Positions 1-10,737 of a stretch of 64,000 nt of DNA are shown here, in pieces. The notes below the pieces were generated by a model that saw nothing but the letters and a program-made list of their open reading frames with translations, was not told the origin of the DNA and did no database searches. The position numbers were made by a program, and so were the translations under genes. Within the stretch, counting starts at the first letter, position 1. Each line of letters begins with the position of its first letter. The DNA comes from Polaromonas sp. (GTDB taxonomy: Bacteria > Pseudomonadota > Gammaproteobacteria > Burkholderiales > Burkholderiaceae_C), in contig JAURWY010000006.1 in the NCBI GenBank assembly GCA_030654695.1, positions 1 to 64,000 on the forward strand, written 5' to 3'.

Positions 1-79
1 CAACGACCGAATGTCCTTTGTCGACCACCTGCTTGACCGCCTCGTCCTTGAACTCGACGGCGTATTTCGTTCTCTGCAT
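1..79 (-). CDS. IS3-family transposase OrfA, N-terminal fragment (runs off window)
   Basis: Only the first 26 codons are inside the window. The visible protein begins MQRTKYAVEFKDEAVKQV and continues with a VDKGHSVV stretch, the usual opening of IS3-type OrfA proteins, whose helix-turn-helix binds the element's ends. An AGGAGAA-like ribosome site (GGAGAAAAG on the minus strand, about 84-92) supports the ATG at 79. The remainder of the element lies left of the window, so I cannot tell whether it is intact. Confidence 0.7.
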   Translation of the reverse strand, partial: MQRTKYAVEFKDEAVKQVVDKGHSVV

Positions 80-141
80 TTGCTTTTCTCCATTTCAGTT
101 TTTTGACATCATTATTTGTCTACTGATTTGGGGGAATGCCA
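80..141 (-). mobile_element. Probable terminal region of the IS3-type element
   Basis: Between the OrfA start and about 141 there is no gene. On the minus strand the sequence from 141 begins TGGCATTCCCCC; many IS3-family terminal inverted repeats start with TG followed by a C-rich run. The outer end is therefore guessed at 141. The matching right-hand repeat is outside the window, so the boundary is an inference. Confidence 0.35.
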
Positions 142-309
142 CTTGTAAGCGAGGAAGTTAGATCGACTTGTGACGACTTAAAGGACTGGGTACCCAAGGG
201 GAAGCCATGGAGCAAAACAACTCGTATGGACTGAAAGTCAAGGGCTGTTATTGACTGGCCGGCGGAAACTGGAAGCCGGGGAACGCAGCGGGGAAAGAAA
301 GGGTGGCAG

Positions 310-618
310 TCAACGCAGTAGCTTGAGTCGAATCGAGGTGATCTTGTGGCCGTTGGCCTGCAGTCGGGCTTGCAGCGTCGGCAGCAACTGACGCAGTTTG
401 GCGGCCGCGGCGTTGCTAGAGATCAGCAAACACCAGACCTCACCCTCGATGGGGCCGGCTTTGACCGACGCCCGCATTGGCGCTGGCAGCAGCAACTCAA
501 CGCTTTTGAGCAAATCGCTCGACTCGCGCACCATTCCAGCCAGCCGCGCCAGAGAAGGTGAATTCTCAATGGCTTGGTTGAATGTGACGGCCCTAGGTTG
601 GCGGTGCGGTGAGTACAT
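310..618 (-). CDS. dciA: DUF721 / DciA-like protein (putative DnaB helicase loader)
   Basis: A 102-residue protein of the DUF721 family. DciA proteins load or position the replicative helicase DnaB in bacteria that lack DnaC or DnaI; that role is family knowledge, not visible here. What is visible is a compact alpha/beta domain with VWCLLISSNAAAAKLRQLLP and a basic C-terminus ending in IRLKLLR, typical of DUF721. It is divergent from secA, a neighbourhood I associate with Burkholderiales. It is short but contains the whole domain. The start is the ATG at 616-618, and about 270 bp separate it from secA. Confidence 0.7.
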   Translation of the reverse strand: MYSPHRQPRAVTFNQAIENSPSLARLAGMVRESSDLLKSVELLLPAPMRASVKAGPIEGEVWCLLISSNAAAAKLRQLLPTLQARLQANGHKITSIRLKLLR

Positions 619-888
619 AGCGTAGAGATACGTTGCTGAGAAAGGTGCGAGGTGACGACGCGGGAGTAATTTGAATTATCAGGGATAGCAAGCCTATAGC
701 AGCAGAAAATCTCGCGATACGAAGCATCCTAGAGGGGCTTCAGAGCAGAGGTAAAATCAGGGGTTTGCGCACAGTTGAACTGGCTAACGGGCTGTTCAGC
801 TGACAAAAAGCGCCGTCTTTCAAGTTGCAATCAATAAAGGTTTCGGCCGTTTTAACAGCTGCTGGTGCTGGTAAAGGGCTTCGTATCT
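619..888. other. Divergent intergenic region dciA/secA
   Basis: About 270 bp with no credible reading frame on either strand. It must hold the promoters of both dciA and secA. A small GAAGC...GCTTC hairpin lies near 720-742 but has no U-tract. I could not pick out convincing -35/-10 pairs. Confidence 0.5.
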
Positions 889-3648
889 ATGGCTTTCAAT
901 CCTCTGACAAAACTCTTCGGTAGCCGTAACGACCGGTTGATGAAAACTTACCGTAAAACGGTTGACCGCATCAATGCGCTGGAAGGGCAGTTCGAACAAC
1001 TCAGCGACGAGCAGTTGCGCAACAAGACGCAAGAGTTCAAGGACCGCGTGGCCGCTGGGGAGACTCTAGACAACTTGATGGTGGAAGCCTTTGCCGTAGT
1101 CCGTGAAGGCAGCAAACGCGTCATGAAGATGCGGCACTTTGATGTGCAGATGTTGGGTGGTATGTCGCTGCACAACTGCAAGATTTCCGAAATGGGCACG
1201 GGCGAGGGTAAAACACTCACTGCGACCTTGCCGGTGTACTTGAACGCGCTGGCTAACAAAGGCGTTCACGTGGTGACGGTGAATGACTATCTGGCCAATC
1301 GCGATGCGCGTTGGATGGGTAAGCTCTACAACTTTTTGGGTCTGTCGGTCGGCATCAATTTGCCGAACATGTCGCGCGAAGAAAAGCAAACGGCTTATGC
1401 GTCTGACATCACCTACGGCACCAACAACGAATACGGTTTCGATTACCTGCGCGACAACATGGTCTACGAAGTTGGCGACCGCGTGCAGCGTGGGTTGAAC
1501 TTCGCCATCGTCGACGAAGTTGACTCGATTCTGATTGACGAAGCTCGCACGCCGCTCATCATCAGCGGTCAAGCAGAAGACAATACCGCCATGTACCTGG
1601 CCATGAACCAGGTCGTACCGCTGATGAAGCTTCAGGTGGGTGAAGCTGATCCACGCACGGGCGAGGGCATCATCACGCCTGGCGACTTCACGGTGGATGA
1701 AAAAACCCATCAAGTTTTCCTGACTGAGCAGGGCCACGAGAATGCCGAACGCATTCTGTTCGGCATGGGCCTGATTCCTGAAGGTGCAACACTGTATGAC
1801 CCGGCCAATATCGCCTTGGTGCATCACCTCTACGCAGCGTTGCGTGCCAACCATATTTACCACCGCGACCAGCACTATGTGGTGCAGGATGGTGAAGTGA
1901 TCATTGTTGATGAGTTCACCGGTCGATTGATGTCGGGACGTCGTTGGAGTGATGGTTTGCACCAAGCAGTGGAGGCCAAAGAAGGTGCCGCCATTCAGGC
2001 TGAAAACCAGACGATGGCGTCGATCACGTTTCAGAACTATTTCCGTCTGTATAAAAAGCTCGCGGGGATGACTGGTACGGCCGACACCGAGGCTTATGAG
2101 TTCCAAGAAATTTATGGCTTAGAGACGACCGTGATTCCGCCGAATCGGCGCAGTCAGCGTGAAGACCAGTTGGACCGTGTGTACAAAACCACGCGCGAAA
2201 AATACGAAGCCGCCATCAAGGACATTCGCGAATGCTACGAGCGCGGACAGCCGGTGCTGGTCGGCACGACGTCGATCGAGAATTCGGAAATCATCGACCA
2301 GCTGTTGGAAAAAGAAAAGCTGCCGCACCAAGTGCTGAATGCCAAGCAGCACGCTCGTGAAGCAGACATCGTGGCGCAGGCCGGCCGTTCCGGCATGATC
2401 ACCATCGCTACCAACATGGCGGGGCGGGGCACTGATATCGTGCTGGGCGGTAACGTCGAGAAATTGATCGAAGTGGTCGAGGCGGATGAAAGCCTGGACG
2501 ACAACGCCAAAGCTGCGGAAACAGTTCGTCTGCGCGCGCAATGGCAGGCCGAGCATGAAAAGGTCAAGGCCTTGGGTGGCTTGCGCATCATCGCGACTGA
2601 GCGGCATGAGTCACGCCGCATTGACAATCAACTGCGTGGCCGTTCCGGCCGTCAGGGTGACCCTGGCTCATCGCGCTTTTACCTGAGCTTGGATGATCCT
2701 TTGATGCGGATCTTCGCGGGTGACCGCGTGCGGTCCATCATGGAGCGTCTGAAGATGCCTGACGGCGAGGCAATCGAAGCGGGCATCGTGACGCGCAGCA
2801 TCGAGTCTGCGCAGCGCAAAGTGGAAGCCCGAAATTTTGATGTACGCAAGCAGCTGCTTGAATACGACGATGTGTCCAACGACCAGCGCAAGGTGATCTA
2901 CCAGCAGCGCAACGACATCATGGATGCGTCGAGTTTGCAAGGTCAGATCACCTTGCTGCGTGAAGGTTGCTTCACCGATTTGACGCGTCAGTATGTGCCG
3001 ACTGAAAGCGTTGAAGAGCAGTGGGACATTCCAAAGCTTGAAAAAGTTTTGCGCGAGGAATGGCAAGTCGACGTGCCGCTGCAAGAAGAGGTGTCCGCTT
3101 CGACGGCCATCACGGATGATGACGTGCTGGAAAAAGTCGTTGCTGCGGCCAACGCAGCGTTTACCGCCAAGGTGGAGCCGATTGGTGAAGAGAGCCTGAT
3201 TCAGTTCGAGCGCATGGTGCTGCTGCAAAGTATCGACACCCACTGGCGTGAGCATCTGAGCTCTTTGGACTATTTGCGTCAAGGTATTCATCTGCGCGGC
3301 TATGCGCAAAAGCAGCCCAAACAGGAATACAAGCGTGAGGCATTTGAGCTCTTTGGCCAGTTGCTAGACAGCGTCAAAAACGACGTGACCAAAGTGCTAA
3401 TGACGGTCAAAATCCAGTCCGCTGAGCAGCTCGGTGAGGCGGCCGAAGTGTTGGAAAATCGTGCTGAAAACATCACCAATATGACCTATACCGCGCCGAC
3501 GGAAACCGGTGAGGTCGAGGTCATTGCGATCACGGATGAGCAACGCCAGCGCATGGCGGGCGACTACATTCCACGCGTTGGTCGCAATGACCCTTGCCCG
3601 TGCGGTTCGGGCAAAAAATACAAGGCCTGTCACGGCAAGCTGGTCTGA
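889..3648 (+). CDS. secA: Protein translocase motor ATPase SecA
   Basis: SecA drives unfolded preproteins through the SecYEG channel by ATP hydrolysis. The product is 919 residues, close to the E. coli length of 901. Visible marks are the Walker A segment MGTGEGKT (about residues 102-109), the DEAD-type Walker B region [13 protein letters not shown] (about 209-221), the motif-VI-like [13 protein letters not shown], and the C-terminal zinc-binding SEC-C tail [13 protein letters not shown] that contacts SecB. The ATG at 889 ([16 protein letters not shown]) is the start; an in-frame GTG at 865 would only add eight unconserved residues. The partner chaperone gene secB is also in this window, at 49281. 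Confidence 0.98.
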   Translation: MAFNPLTKLFGSRNDRLMKTYRKTVDRINALEGQFEQLSDEQLRNKTQEFKDRVAAGETLDNLMVEAFAVVREGSKRVMKMRHFDVQMLGGMSLHNCKISEMGTGEGKTLTATLPVYLNALANKGVHVVTVNDYLANRDARWMGKLYNFLGLSVGINLPNMSREEKQTAYASDITYGTNNEYGFDYLRDNMVYEVGDRVQRGLNFAIVDEVDSILIDEARTPLIISGQAEDNTAMYLAMNQVVPLMKLQVGEADPRTGEGIITPGDFTVDEKTHQVFLTEQGHENAERILFGMGLIPEGATLYDPANIALVHHLYAALRANHIYHRDQHYVVQDGEVIIVDEFTGRLMSGRRWSDGLHQAVEAKEGAAIQAENQTMASITFQNYFRLYKKLAGMTGTADTEAYEFQEIYGLETTVIPPNRRSQREDQLDRVYKTTREKYEAAIKDIRECYERGQPVLVGTTSIENSEIIDQLLEKEKLPHQVLNAKQHAREADIVAQAGRSGMITIATNMAGRGTDIVLGGNVEKLIEVVEADESLDDNAKAAETVRLRAQWQAEHEKVKALGGLRIIATERHESRRIDNQLRGRSGRQGDPGSSRFYLSLDDPLMRIFAGDRVRSIMERLKMPDGEAIEAGIVTRSIESAQRKVEARNFDVRKQLLEYDDVSNDQRKVIYQQRNDIMDASSLQGQITLLREGCFTDLTRQYVPTESVEEQWDIPKLEKVLREEWQVDVPLQEEVSASTAITDDDVLEKVVAAANAAFTAKVEPIGEESLIQFERMVLLQSIDTHWREHLSSLDYLRQGIHLRGYAQKQPKQEYKREAFELFGQLLDSVKNDVTKVLMTVKIQSAEQLGEAAEVLENRAENITNMTYTAPTETGEVEVIAITDEQRQRMAGDYIPRVGRNDPCPCGSGKKYKACHGKLV

Positions 3649-3663
3649 TCAGGCGCACCTGAT

Positions 3664-3686
3664 GCGGGCCCAGCGCATGGGCCCGC
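3664..3686 (+). terminator. Strong GC hairpin between secA and argJ
   Basis: GCGGGCCC (3664-3671) pairs perfectly with GGGCCCGC (3679-3686) around a 7-nt loop, 16 nt after the secA stop. The following TGTTCTTG is a poor U-tract, so it may be a weak terminator or an mRNA-stabilising stem, not a full stop. argJ begins 26 nt later. Confidence 0.5.
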
Positions 3687-3711
3687 TGTTCTTGAACTCT
3701 GGAGAATCCCC

Positions 3712-4953
3712 ATGCCTGTGAATCTGGTCGCTACGTCTGCTGCTGAACTTCATCCCGTCCCTGGCGTTCGTTGGGGTATTGCCGAAGCTGGCATCCGCAA
3801 GGCCGATCGCAAAGATCTGGCAGTTCTCTTGCTTGACGAAGGTTGCGCCGTTGGCGCGGTGTTCACGCAAAACCGTTTTTGCGCTGCACCGGTGCAAATC
3901 TGTCGCGAGAATTTAGCCTTGAACGCCGGTGCCTCGCATGGCATTCGCGCCATGCTGATCAACACTGGCAATGCGAATGCTGGCACCGGTTCTGATGGCT
4001 TGATGCGCGCCCGCGCCAGTTGCATCGCACTGGCCCGTGAGCTGAATGTGTCGCCGGAACAGATCTTGCCGTTTTCGACCGGCGTCATCATGGAGCCGCT
4101 GCCGTATGAGCGCATCGCCGCTGGCATACCAGCTGCGCTGGCGGATGCCCGGCCAGACAACTGGGCCAGTGCCGCCGAAGCCATCATGACCACCGACATC
4201 GTGGCCAAGGCGTTTTCCACGCGCATCACACTGGGTGGTGTCAGCGTGACCATCACCGGCATCAGCAAGGGTGCGGGCATGATCCGTCCCAACATGGCGA
4301 CCATGCTCGGTTTCATGGCGACTGACGCTTGCGTGTCGCCGGCCCTGATGTCGCAACTGGCCCGCGAACTCGCCGAAGGCTCCTTCAATCGCGTCACGAT
4401 TGATGGAGACACGTCCACCAACGACTCCTTCGTGATCGTGGCGACGCAACAAGCCAAACACACGCCGATCACCTCGTTGGACAGCGCTGGCGGCCGCGCC
4501 CTCAAAGCGGCCATGCTGGAGATTGCCCAGAAGCTGGCGCAGGCGATCGTGCGTGACGGCGAAGGGGCGACTAAGTTCATCACCATCCGCGTCGAAGGTG
4601 GCAACACCGGCGACGAGTGCCGCAAAGTGGCTTACGCCATTGCGCATTCACCGTTGGTGAAAACGGCTTTCTTTGCCAGCGACCCCAACCTCGGCCGCAT
4701 TTTGGCCGCTGTCGGTTACGCCGGTATTGATGACCTGGACCAGACGCTGATTGATTTGTACTTGGACGACGTGTTGGTGGCTAAAAACGGTGGCCGCCAC
4801 ATTAACTACGTCGAAGCCGAAGGCCAACGTGTGATGAAGCAAAGCGAGATTTTGGTTCGCGTGGTGCTGGGTCGCGGCGACGCGGTCGACACCGTCTGGA
4901 CCTGTGACCTCTCCTACGATTACGTCAAGATCAACGCAGATTACAGAAGCTAA
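3712..4953 (+). CDS. argJ: Bifunctional glutamate N-acetyltransferase / ornithine acetyltransferase
   Basis: ArgJ moves the acetyl group from N-acetylornithine to glutamate, and in the bifunctional form also acetylates glutamate with acetyl-CoA, closing the cyclic arginine pathway. The 413-residue product carries the autocleavage signature [11 protein letters not shown]; cleavage is expected between Ala196 and Thr197, leaving Thr197 as nucleophile. NTGNANAGTG near residue 85-94 is another family motif. The ATG at 3712 is preceded by GGAGAAT at good spacing. It lies 8 bp ahead of the DUF815 ATPase gene. Whether it is mono- or bifunctional cannot be read from sequence. Confidence 0.96.
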   Translation: MPVNLVATSAAELHPVPGVRWGIAEAGIRKADRKDLAVLLLDEGCAVGAVFTQNRFCAAPVQICRENLALNAGASHGIRAMLINTGNANAGTGSDGLMRARASCIALARELNVSPEQILPFSTGVIMEPLPYERIAAGIPAALADARPDNWASAAEAIMTTDIVAKAFSTRITLGGVSVTITGISKGAGMIRPNMATMLGFMATDACVSPALMSQLARELAEGSFNRVTIDGDTSTNDSFVIVATQQAKHTPITSLDSAGGRALKAAMLEIAQKLAQAIVRDGEGATKFITIRVEGGNTGDECRKVAYAIAHSPLVKTAFFASDPNLGRILAAVGYAGIDDLDQTLIDLYLDDVLVAKNGGRHINYVEAEGQRVMKQSEILVRVVLGRGDAVDTVWTCDLSYDYVKINADYRS

Positions 4954-4961
4954 ACAGCCCC

Positions 4962-5837
4962 ATGAATGAGTCCTTTGAACGCCTGATGGCGCGTGTTGAA
5001 TCCTTGGTCACCCGCATTGAGTCGGTCTTGCCGCAGCCCTTGAGCGCACCCGACTGGCAAGCCTCGGTGGCTTACCGTTACCGCAAACGCAGCTCCGGCT
5101 TTGGTTCGCTGGAGCCGGTGAAACACTTGGGCACCATGCGGCTGACGGATCTGAAAGAGATCGAAGACCAAAAAGAGAAAATCAAGCGCAACACCGAGCA
5201 GTTCGTGAAGGGTGTGCCGGCCAACAATGTACTGTTGACCGGTTCGCGTGGCACCGGAAAATCCTCTTTGATCAAGGCCTGCCTGAACGAGTATTCGGCG
5301 CAAGGCTTGCGCCTGATTGAAGTGGATAAAGCTGACTTGGTGGACTTGCCCGACATCGTTGGCTTGGTCTTTGGCTTGCCAGAAAAATTCATCATCTTTT
5401 GCGATGACTTGAGTTTTGAAGAAGGCGAGTCCGGCTACAAAGCGCTCAAGTCCATCTTGGATGGCTCGATCGCAGCGGCCACGCCGAATGTGCTGATTTA
5501 CGCCACCAGCAACCGACGCCATTTGTTGCCCGAGTACATGACCGAAAACCTCACCTACACGCACACAGCGGACGGCGAAGTGCACCCGGGCGAAGTGGTT
5601 GAAGAGAAAATTTCGCTGTCTGAACGCTTTGGTTTGTGGGTCAGTTTTTACCCTTTCAGCCAAGACGAATACCTGACTATCGTGGCGCAGTGGCTGACCT
5701 CTTTTGGCGTGACGGCCGAGGCCATCAAAGCGGCGCAACCGGCGTCATTGGTCTGGGCTCTAGAGCGTGGTTCACGCAGCGGCCGGGTCGCTTTTCAGTT
5801 CGCCCGCGACTACGCCGGTCAACAAACCACGGCATGA
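4962..5837 (+). CDS. DUF815-family AAA ATPase
   Basis: A 291-residue P-loop ATPase of the DUF815 family; the cellular role of the family is not established. The Walker A motif is GSRGTGKSS (about residues 94-102), and FIIFCDDLSFE, about 45 residues later, is the Walker B strand. The N-terminal 60 residues are probably helical. The gene follows argJ by 8 bp and overlaps mutT by ATGA, so the three are probably cotranscribed. A sensor-like YATSNRRHLLPE segment follows, as in AAA+ proteins. Confidence 0.88.
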   Translation: MNESFERLMARVESLVTRIESVLPQPLSAPDWQASVAYRYRKRSSGFGSLEPVKHLGTMRLTDLKEIEDQKEKIKRNTEQFVKGVPANNVLLTGSRGTGKSSLIKACLNEYSAQGLRLIEVDKADLVDLPDIVGLVFGLPEKFIIFCDDLSFEEGESGYKALKSILDGSIAAATPNVLIYATSNRRHLLPEYMTENLTYTHTADGEVHPGEVVEEKISLSERFGLWVSFYPFSQDEYLTIVAQWLTSFGVTAEAIKAAQPASLVWALERGSRSGRVAFQFARDYAGQQTTA

Positions 5838-6310
5838 GCTCAGCGCTGCTGGTGGCTGACAAAGACCGACCACGCGAAGGCGGTGTTGATCGCCAGATTG
5901 TGGAGGTTGCCGTTGGCGTTCTGATGCGCGCCGGCGGTGAGTTTTTGCTGACCTCGCGGCCGCCCGGCAAGGTGTACGAAGGCTACTGGGAATTCCCTGG
6001 CGGCAAGTTAGAGGCAGGCGAAAGCGTCGAGCAGGCTTTGCGGCGTGAGCTCGAAGAAGAGATCGGCATCACCATCGGTGCCGTGCAGGCTTGGCGCACC
6101 GAACTGGTGGACTATCCGCACGCTTTGGTGCGGCTGAATTTTTGCAAAGTTTTTGACTGGACGGGTACGTTGCAAATGCGCGAAGGTCAGTCATTCGCTT
6201 GGCAGACGCTGCCAGTGCAAGTCCATCCGGTGCTGCCTGGCACCGTGCCTGTGCTCGATTGGTTTGCGCAAGAGCGCGGCTTTCAAGCGGCGACCCATTT
6301 GCCGCTTTGA
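5834..6310 (+). CDS. mutT: Nudix hydrolase MutT-like (8-oxo-dGTP diphosphatase)
   Basis: A 158-residue Nudix enzyme. The complete Nudix box GGKLEAGE...RELEEEIGI is at about residues 56-78. MutT enzymes remove oxidised 8-oxo-dGTP from the nucleotide pool, and the WEFPGGK sequence and C-terminal hydrophobic half fit MutT better than other Nudix groups. The ATG at 5834 overlaps the upstream stop (ATGA), implying translational coupling; the open frame extends 66 codons further upstream, but only as an out-of-frame shadow of the ATPase gene. Substrate assignment is by family. Confidence 0.88.
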   Translation: MSSALLVADKDRPREGGVDRQIVEVAVGVLMRAGGEFLLTSRPPGKVYEGYWEFPGGKLEAGESVEQALRRELEEEIGITIGAVQAWRTELVDYPHALVRLNFCKVFDWTGTLQMREGQSFAWQTLPVQVHPVLPGTVPVLDWFAQERGFQAATHLPL

Positions 6311-6331
6311 GCTTTACCCGTAGCCGTTGCG

Positions 6332-7030
6332 CTAGCCGCCGAGCTGCCACTTTTTGCTTGCAGCCAGCACAGCCTCCGGATAAGGCGCTTGCCCGCGCGA
6401 TCCGTTGTAGCGGCCCAAACCCATGAACAAGTCGCCTTGTTCCCGGTCCAGATAATGCCGCAAGATGACGCAGCCAAAGCGCAGATTGGTCTGCAGATGA
6501 AAGAGTTTGCTGACATCGCCATCGCCAATCAGGCGGACCCAAAAAGGCATGATCTGCATGAAGCCGCGCGCGCCCACCGTAGACACGGCGAACTGGCGGA
6601 AGTTGCTCTCGACTTCGATCAGTCCCAGCACCAAGGGCAGGTCTAGCCCGGCGCGTTGGCTCTCGTACCAGACGGTTTGTGAAAATTCTTGGCGGTTGTG
6701 CGCCTCAGGAATGCGTCGTGCAAGCCTGTCAGTCATGAGCTTTAACCAGCGCTGATAGGCCAGCCGGCTTTCAGCATTGCTGAATTGCGGTACGGGCGGT
6801 GACTTTCTGGAGACTGCTGACGTCAACGCCGTGCGCACGGAGTCGACCAGCGGTTCTTCCAGTTGGCCGCCTGCGTGGGCCGTCGCGCTGAATAGACCGG
6901 TACAGCCCAAGATGCCCACGCTGCCGAAGAGGCCCATCAAGCTGGTCGCACTGCCGCGCTGCAAGCAACGCCGCCGCGAGATGCAGGCGGCGTCCAGAGG
7001 CGTTGCTAAGCGCCCTGGCGGCTCCATCAT
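6332..7030 (-). CDS. Lytic transglycosylase with Tat-like signal peptide
   Basis: A 232-residue SLT-domain protein that should cleave peptidoglycan glycan strands in the periplasm. The catalytic region reads GLIEVESNF (Glu141 the likely acid), followed by [12 protein letters not shown] and later LGRYNGS, all typical of Slt family 1. The N-terminus carries SRRRCLQ followed by a hydrophobic stretch and an AHA cleavage site near residue 53, so export could be by Tat or Sec. The ATG overlaps the proS stop by four bases (ATGA), indicating coupling to proS. The second tandem ATG at 7027 is an alternative start. Confidence 0.9.
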   Translation of the reverse strand: MMEPPGRLATPLDAACISRRRCLQRGSATSLMGLFGSVGILGCTGLFSATAHAGGQLEEPLVDSVRTALTSAVSRKSPPVPQFSNAESRLAYQRWLKLMTDRLARRIPEAHNRQEFSQTVWYESQRAGLDLPLVLGLIEVESNFRQFAVSTVGARGFMQIMPFWVRLIGDGDVSKLFHLQTNLRFGCVILRHYLDREQGDLFMGLGRYNGSRGQAPYPEAVLAASKKWQLGG

Positions 7031-8769
7031 GGAGCCAGCTTGCCCTTGAGAAAGTTGAAGACATCGTCGACCGCCACTTTGGTCGACGCAGCGTCACGGC
7101 GCTGCTGGTATTCAACTTGACCTTCTTTCAAGCCGCGGTCGCCAATCGTCACGCGATGCGGCACACCGATCAGTTCCCAGTCGGCGAACATGGCGCCGGG
7201 TCGCTCGCCCCGGTCGTCCAGAATGACGTCGACGCCAGCCGTCAGCAGCTCGGTGTGCAGCTTGTCGGCTGCTGCTTGCACCTCGGGGAAACGGTCCGGG
7301 CTGATCGGGCAGATCACCACGGTGAAGGGGGCAATCGCATCCGGCCAGATGATGCCGCGCTCGTCGTGGTTTTGCTCAATCGCCGCCGCAGGCAGCCGCG
7401 TGATGCCGATGCCGTAGCAGCCCATTTCCATGAACTGGGGCTTGCCGTTTTCGTCCAGAAAAGTCGCATTCATGGCTTGGCTGTACTTGGTGCCCAAGTA
7501 AAACACATGGCCGACTTCAATGCCGCGCTCAATTGCCAGCACGCCTTGGCCATCGGGTGACGCATCGCCCGCCAACACATTGCGCAAATCAGCCACTACG
7601 CTCGGCTCGGGCAAATCGCGCACCCAGTTCACGCCGGTCAAGTGCAGGTCAACTTCGTTGGCGCCACAAACCCAGTCGCTCATGACGGCGACTTCTCGGT
7701 CCACCACCAACGAGACCGGTTTCTTCAAGTTCAAGGGGCCGAGGTAGCCCGGCTTGCAGCCGAAATGGTCTTCGATTTCGGCCAAGGTGGCGAAGCGGAA
7801 ATTGGCCAAGCCTTCGATCTTGCCGACCTTGACTTCATTCATGTCGTGGTCACCGCGCAGCAGCAGCAGCCAGACGCGGGTCTTGATGATCTCACCGGCT
7901 GGGCCGAGCTCGTCGGTGGCCAAGACCAGCGACTTGATGGTGCTGGCAAGCGGCACACCGAGCAAAGCAGCGACATCCGCGCAGGTGCTTTTGTCCGGTG
8001 TCGATGTGCGTGTCAGGGGCTGGGAGGCGGCCTTGCGCGGGCCAGCGGGTGCGAGTGACTCGGCCTTCTCCATATTGGCCGCGTAATCACTGCTGGGGCA
8101 GTAAACAATCGCGTCTTCGCCGGTGGCGGCGATCACCTGAAACTCTTCGCTCAAGTCGCCACCAATGGCGCCGCTGTCGGCCGCTACGGCGCGGTAGCGC
8201 AGACCGAAGCGGTCAAAAATTTGGCGGTAAGCCTGCGCCATGTTTTGGTAGCTGAGCTTGGCCGCTGTCGGGTCGCGGTCAAAGCTGTAGGCGTCTTTCA
8301 TGGTGAATTCGCGGCCGCGCATCAGGCCAAAACGCGGGCGCCGTTCGTCGCGAAATTTGGTTTGAATTTGGTAGATGTTTTTCGGCAGCTGCTTGTAGCT
8401 GCGAATGTCTTGACGCATGACGTCGGTGATGACCTCTTCGCTGGTCGGCTGTATCACGAAGTCGCGGCCATGCCGGTCCTTGATGCGCAGCATTTCGGGG
8501 CCCATTTTTTCAAAGCGGCCAGTTTCTTGCCAGAGTTCAGCCGGCTGAATCACCGGCATGGCCATTTCAATGGCGCCAGCGCGGTTCATTTCTTCGCGCA
8601 CGATGGCCTCGACCTTGCGAATCACCCGCAGCCCCATGGGCATGTAGTTGTAGATGCCGGCACCCAACTTTTTGATCATGCCGGCGCGCATCATCAGTTG
8701 GTGGCTGACAACTTCAGCGTCGGCTGGCGCTTCTTTGAGCGTCGAGATGAAGAACTGGGAGGCTTTCAT
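7027..8769 (-). CDS. proS: Prolyl-tRNA synthetase (bacterial type)
   Basis: ProS charges tRNA-Pro. At 580 residues it has the bacterial-type length, which includes the inserted editing domain between class II motifs 2 and 3 (roughly residues 230-400). The class II regions are clear: motif 2 around [26 protein letters not shown], shown here only by its ends [10 protein letters not shown] and EFTMKD, and motif 3 near [10 protein letters not shown]. The N-terminus [19 protein letters not shown] is the standard opening. It is divergent from rppH, with about 105 bp between, and overlaps the transglycosylase gene downstream. Confidence 0.97.
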   Translation of the reverse strand: MKASQFFISTLKEAPADAEVVSHQLMMRAGMIKKLGAGIYNYMPMGLRVIRKVEAIVREEMNRAGAIEMAMPVIQPAELWQETGRFEKMGPEMLRIKDRHGRDFVIQPTSEEVITDVMRQDIRSYKQLPKNIYQIQTKFRDERRPRFGLMRGREFTMKDAYSFDRDPTAAKLSYQNMAQAYRQIFDRFGLRYRAVAADSGAIGGDLSEEFQVIAATGEDAIVYCPSSDYAANMEKAESLAPAGPRKAASQPLTRTSTPDKSTCADVAALLGVPLASTIKSLVLATDELGPAGEIIKTRVWLLLLRGDHDMNEVKVGKIEGLANFRFATLAEIEDHFGCKPGYLGPLNLKKPVSLVVDREVAVMSDWVCGANEVDLHLTGVNWVRDLPEPSVVADLRNVLAGDASPDGQGVLAIERGIEVGHVFYLGTKYSQAMNATFLDENGKPQFMEMGCYGIGITRLPAAAIEQNHDERGIIWPDAIAPFTVVICPISPDRFPEVQAAADKLHTELLTAGVDVILDDRGERPGAMFADWELIGVPHRVTIGDRGLKEGQVEYQQRRDAASTKVAVDDVFNFLKGKLAP

Positions 8770-8874
8770 GGGTGCGTATTTTCTGAGGTTAGATCACTGT
8801 CGCCTGCAGCAAGCTTGGCGCTAGGCCTTTCGCTGTGCATAATGGACTCAGTTTAAAAATTTTGAGGTTTGATT

Positions 8875-9567
8875 ATGCTCGACCGCGATGGCTTCAGGCC
8901 TAACGTCGGGATCATCTTGCTCAACCAGAAAAGTCAGGTATTTTGGGGCAAGCGCATCCGTACCCACTCGTGGCAATTTCCACAAGGCGGCATTGACCGG
9001 GGCGAAAATCCCGAGCAAGCCATGCTTCGTGAATTACACGAAGAAGTGGGGCTGATGCCGCAGCATGTGCAAGTGCTTGCCCGAACCCGGGACTGGTTGC
9101 GTTACGAGGTACCTGACCGGTTTATCCGCCGTGATGCGCGCGGACATTACAAGGGCCAGAAACAAATCTGGTTTTTGTTGCAATTGGTTGGCCACGACTG
9201 GGACTTGAACCTGCGTGCCACTGACCACCCCGAATTCGATGCTTGGCGCTGGAACGATTACTGGGTTCCGCTAGATGCCGTGGTCGAATTCAAACGCGGT
9301 GTTTACGAAATGGCGCTGACCGAGTTGTCACGCTACGTGCCGCGTTTTGATTTCCGTGAGGAGCCTCGCGTCGATCACCGCAACCGTTATTTGCGTGGCG
9401 GTGTTCGCCAGCGTGATGCTGGGCAAGCGCCGGGTGCTGACGGTTTTTCACATTACACGTCGCACGGCGGGGTATCGTCATTTGAGTTGCCACCGGGTGC
9501 GAGTTTTGACCCGGATCCGCAAACCAACCTCAGGCCTGTAGCCGCTCCGGGTGAGCGAGAGGCTTAA
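8875..9567 (+). CDS. rppH: RNA 5'-pyrophosphohydrolase RppH (NudH)
   Basis: RppH converts 5'-triphosphate mRNA ends to monophosphate, triggering RNase E decay. The 230-residue product starts [17 protein letters not shown], the family's canonical N-terminus, which fixes the ATG at 8875 over a TTG two codons upstream. The Nudix box GGIDRGEN...RELHEEVGL is at about residues 38-60. GAGG at 8864-8867 is the ribosome site. A C-terminal extension of some 60 residues beyond the E. coli length (176) is hydrophilic and probably disordered; I believe this is usual in betaproteobacteria. Confidence 0.95.
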   Translation: MLDRDGFRPNVGIILLNQKSQVFWGKRIRTHSWQFPQGGIDRGENPEQAMLRELHEEVGLMPQHVQVLARTRDWLRYEVPDRFIRRDARGHYKGQKQIWFLLQLVGHDWDLNLRATDHPEFDAWRWNDYWVPLDAVVEFKRGVYEMALTELSRYVPRFDFREEPRVDHRNRYLRGGVRQRDAGQAPGADGFSHYTSHGGVSSFELPPGASFDPDPQTNLRPVAAPGEREA

Positions 9568-9588
9568 CTGCCTCGGCGTTTTAGCTGT

Positions 9589-10725
9589 TCAGCGATTCAG
9601 AACCAGATTGGTCCGGTGGACCATTTCTGGCTCGCCGGTGTAACCCAGCAGGCGCTCAAACTCAGCCGATGACTTGCGGCAAATGAGTCGCGCTTCGGCG
9701 CTCGAATAATTCGACAGACCGCGGGCAATTTCCAGACCGTCTTCGTCGCGCACGGCGATCACGTCACCGCGCGAAAACTCGCCCTGAACCGCCGTCATGC
9801 CGATCGGCAGCAAGCTCTTGTCCTCATCGCGGACCTTGGCCACCGCACCCGCATCGATCAGCACGGAGCCACGCATTTGCAGGTGATCGGCCATCCATTG
9901 TTTGCGCGCATGGTTTTTCGGAGTTTGCGCCACCAGCAACGTGCCGATGGGCTCGCCGCGCGTCAGGCGCAGCAGGGCATCTGGTTCACGGCCCCACGCG
10001 ATCACGGTGGAGGCGCCAGAACCGGCGGCTCGCTTGGCCGCCAAAATCTTGGTCAGCATGCCGCCTTTGCCAATACTCGAACCGGCACCGCCGGCCATGG
10101 CTTCAAGGGCGGGGTCGCCGGCTTGCGCTTCATGTACCAGCGTCGCGTTGGCGTCCTTGCGTGGGTCTGCTGTGAACAGACCTTGTTGGTCGGTCAAGAT
10201 GATCAGCACGTCGGCCTCCACCAAGTTGGCCACCAGCGCGCCCAAGGTGTCGTTGTCGCCAAACTTGATCTCGTCGTTGACGACGGTGTCGTTCTCGTTG
10301 ATGACCGGCACTACGCCCAATTGAAGCAAAGTGAGCAGGGTCGAGCGGGCATTCAAATAGCGTTCGCGGTCTGCCAAATCGGCGTGTGTCAGCAGCACTT
10401 GGGCGCTGCCAATGCCGTTTTCGCGCAGCTTGCTTTCGTAGACTTGCACCAAGCCCATTTGGCCAACAGCAGCCGCGGCCTGCAGCTCGTGGATGGCTTT
10501 GGGCCGGTTGCTCCAGCCCAAGCGCTTCATGCCTTCGGCAATCGCACCGCTGCTGACCATGATGACTTCGCGGCCGTCTTTCACCAGCAGCGCGAGTTGC
10601 TTGCACCACAAGCCAATGGCTTCGGCGTCTAGGCCCCGGCCCTCGTCGGTGACCAGGCTGGAGCCTACTTTCACGACGATGCGTTTGGCGTTCAGCAGGA
10701 CGGGTGACAAAGCGGCTGCAGACAT
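9589..10725 (-). CDS. proB: Glutamate 5-kinase with C-terminal PUA domain
   Basis: ProB phosphorylates glutamate in the first, proline-inhibited step of proline synthesis. The 378-residue protein has the amino-acid kinase domain ([16 protein letters not shown] near residues 14-29; NENDTV and FGDNDTLGA as substrate and ATP loops) and a PUA domain over about the last 100 residues ([10 protein letters not shown] onward). It follows obgE by 12 bp on the same strand, the usual obgE-proB arrangement. It is convergent with rppH. Confidence 0.96.
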   Translation of the reverse strand: MSAAALSPVLLNAKRIVVKVGSSLVTDEGRGLDAEAIGLWCKQLALLVKDGREVIMVSSGAIAEGMKRLGWSNRPKAIHELQAAAAVGQMGLVQVYESKLRENGIGSAQVLLTHADLADRERYLNARSTLLTLLQLGVVPVINENDTVVNDEIKFGDNDTLGALVANLVEADVLIILTDQQGLFTADPRKDANATLVHEAQAGDPALEAMAGGAGSSIGKGGMLTKILAAKRAAGSGASTVIAWGREPDALLRLTRGEPIGTLLVAQTPKNHARKQWMADHLQMRGSVLIDAGAVAKVRDEDKSLLPIGMTAVQGEFSRGDVIAVRDEDGLEIARGLSNYSSAEARLICRKSSAEFERLLGYTGEPEMVHRTNLVLNR

Positions 10726-10737
10726 GGGCGGGACTCT

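Noticed and set aside
1066..2106. 346-codon open frame antisense to secA
   Set aside because: Lies wholly inside a certain gene, with no family motif; long antisense frames are a by-product of GC-rich codon use.
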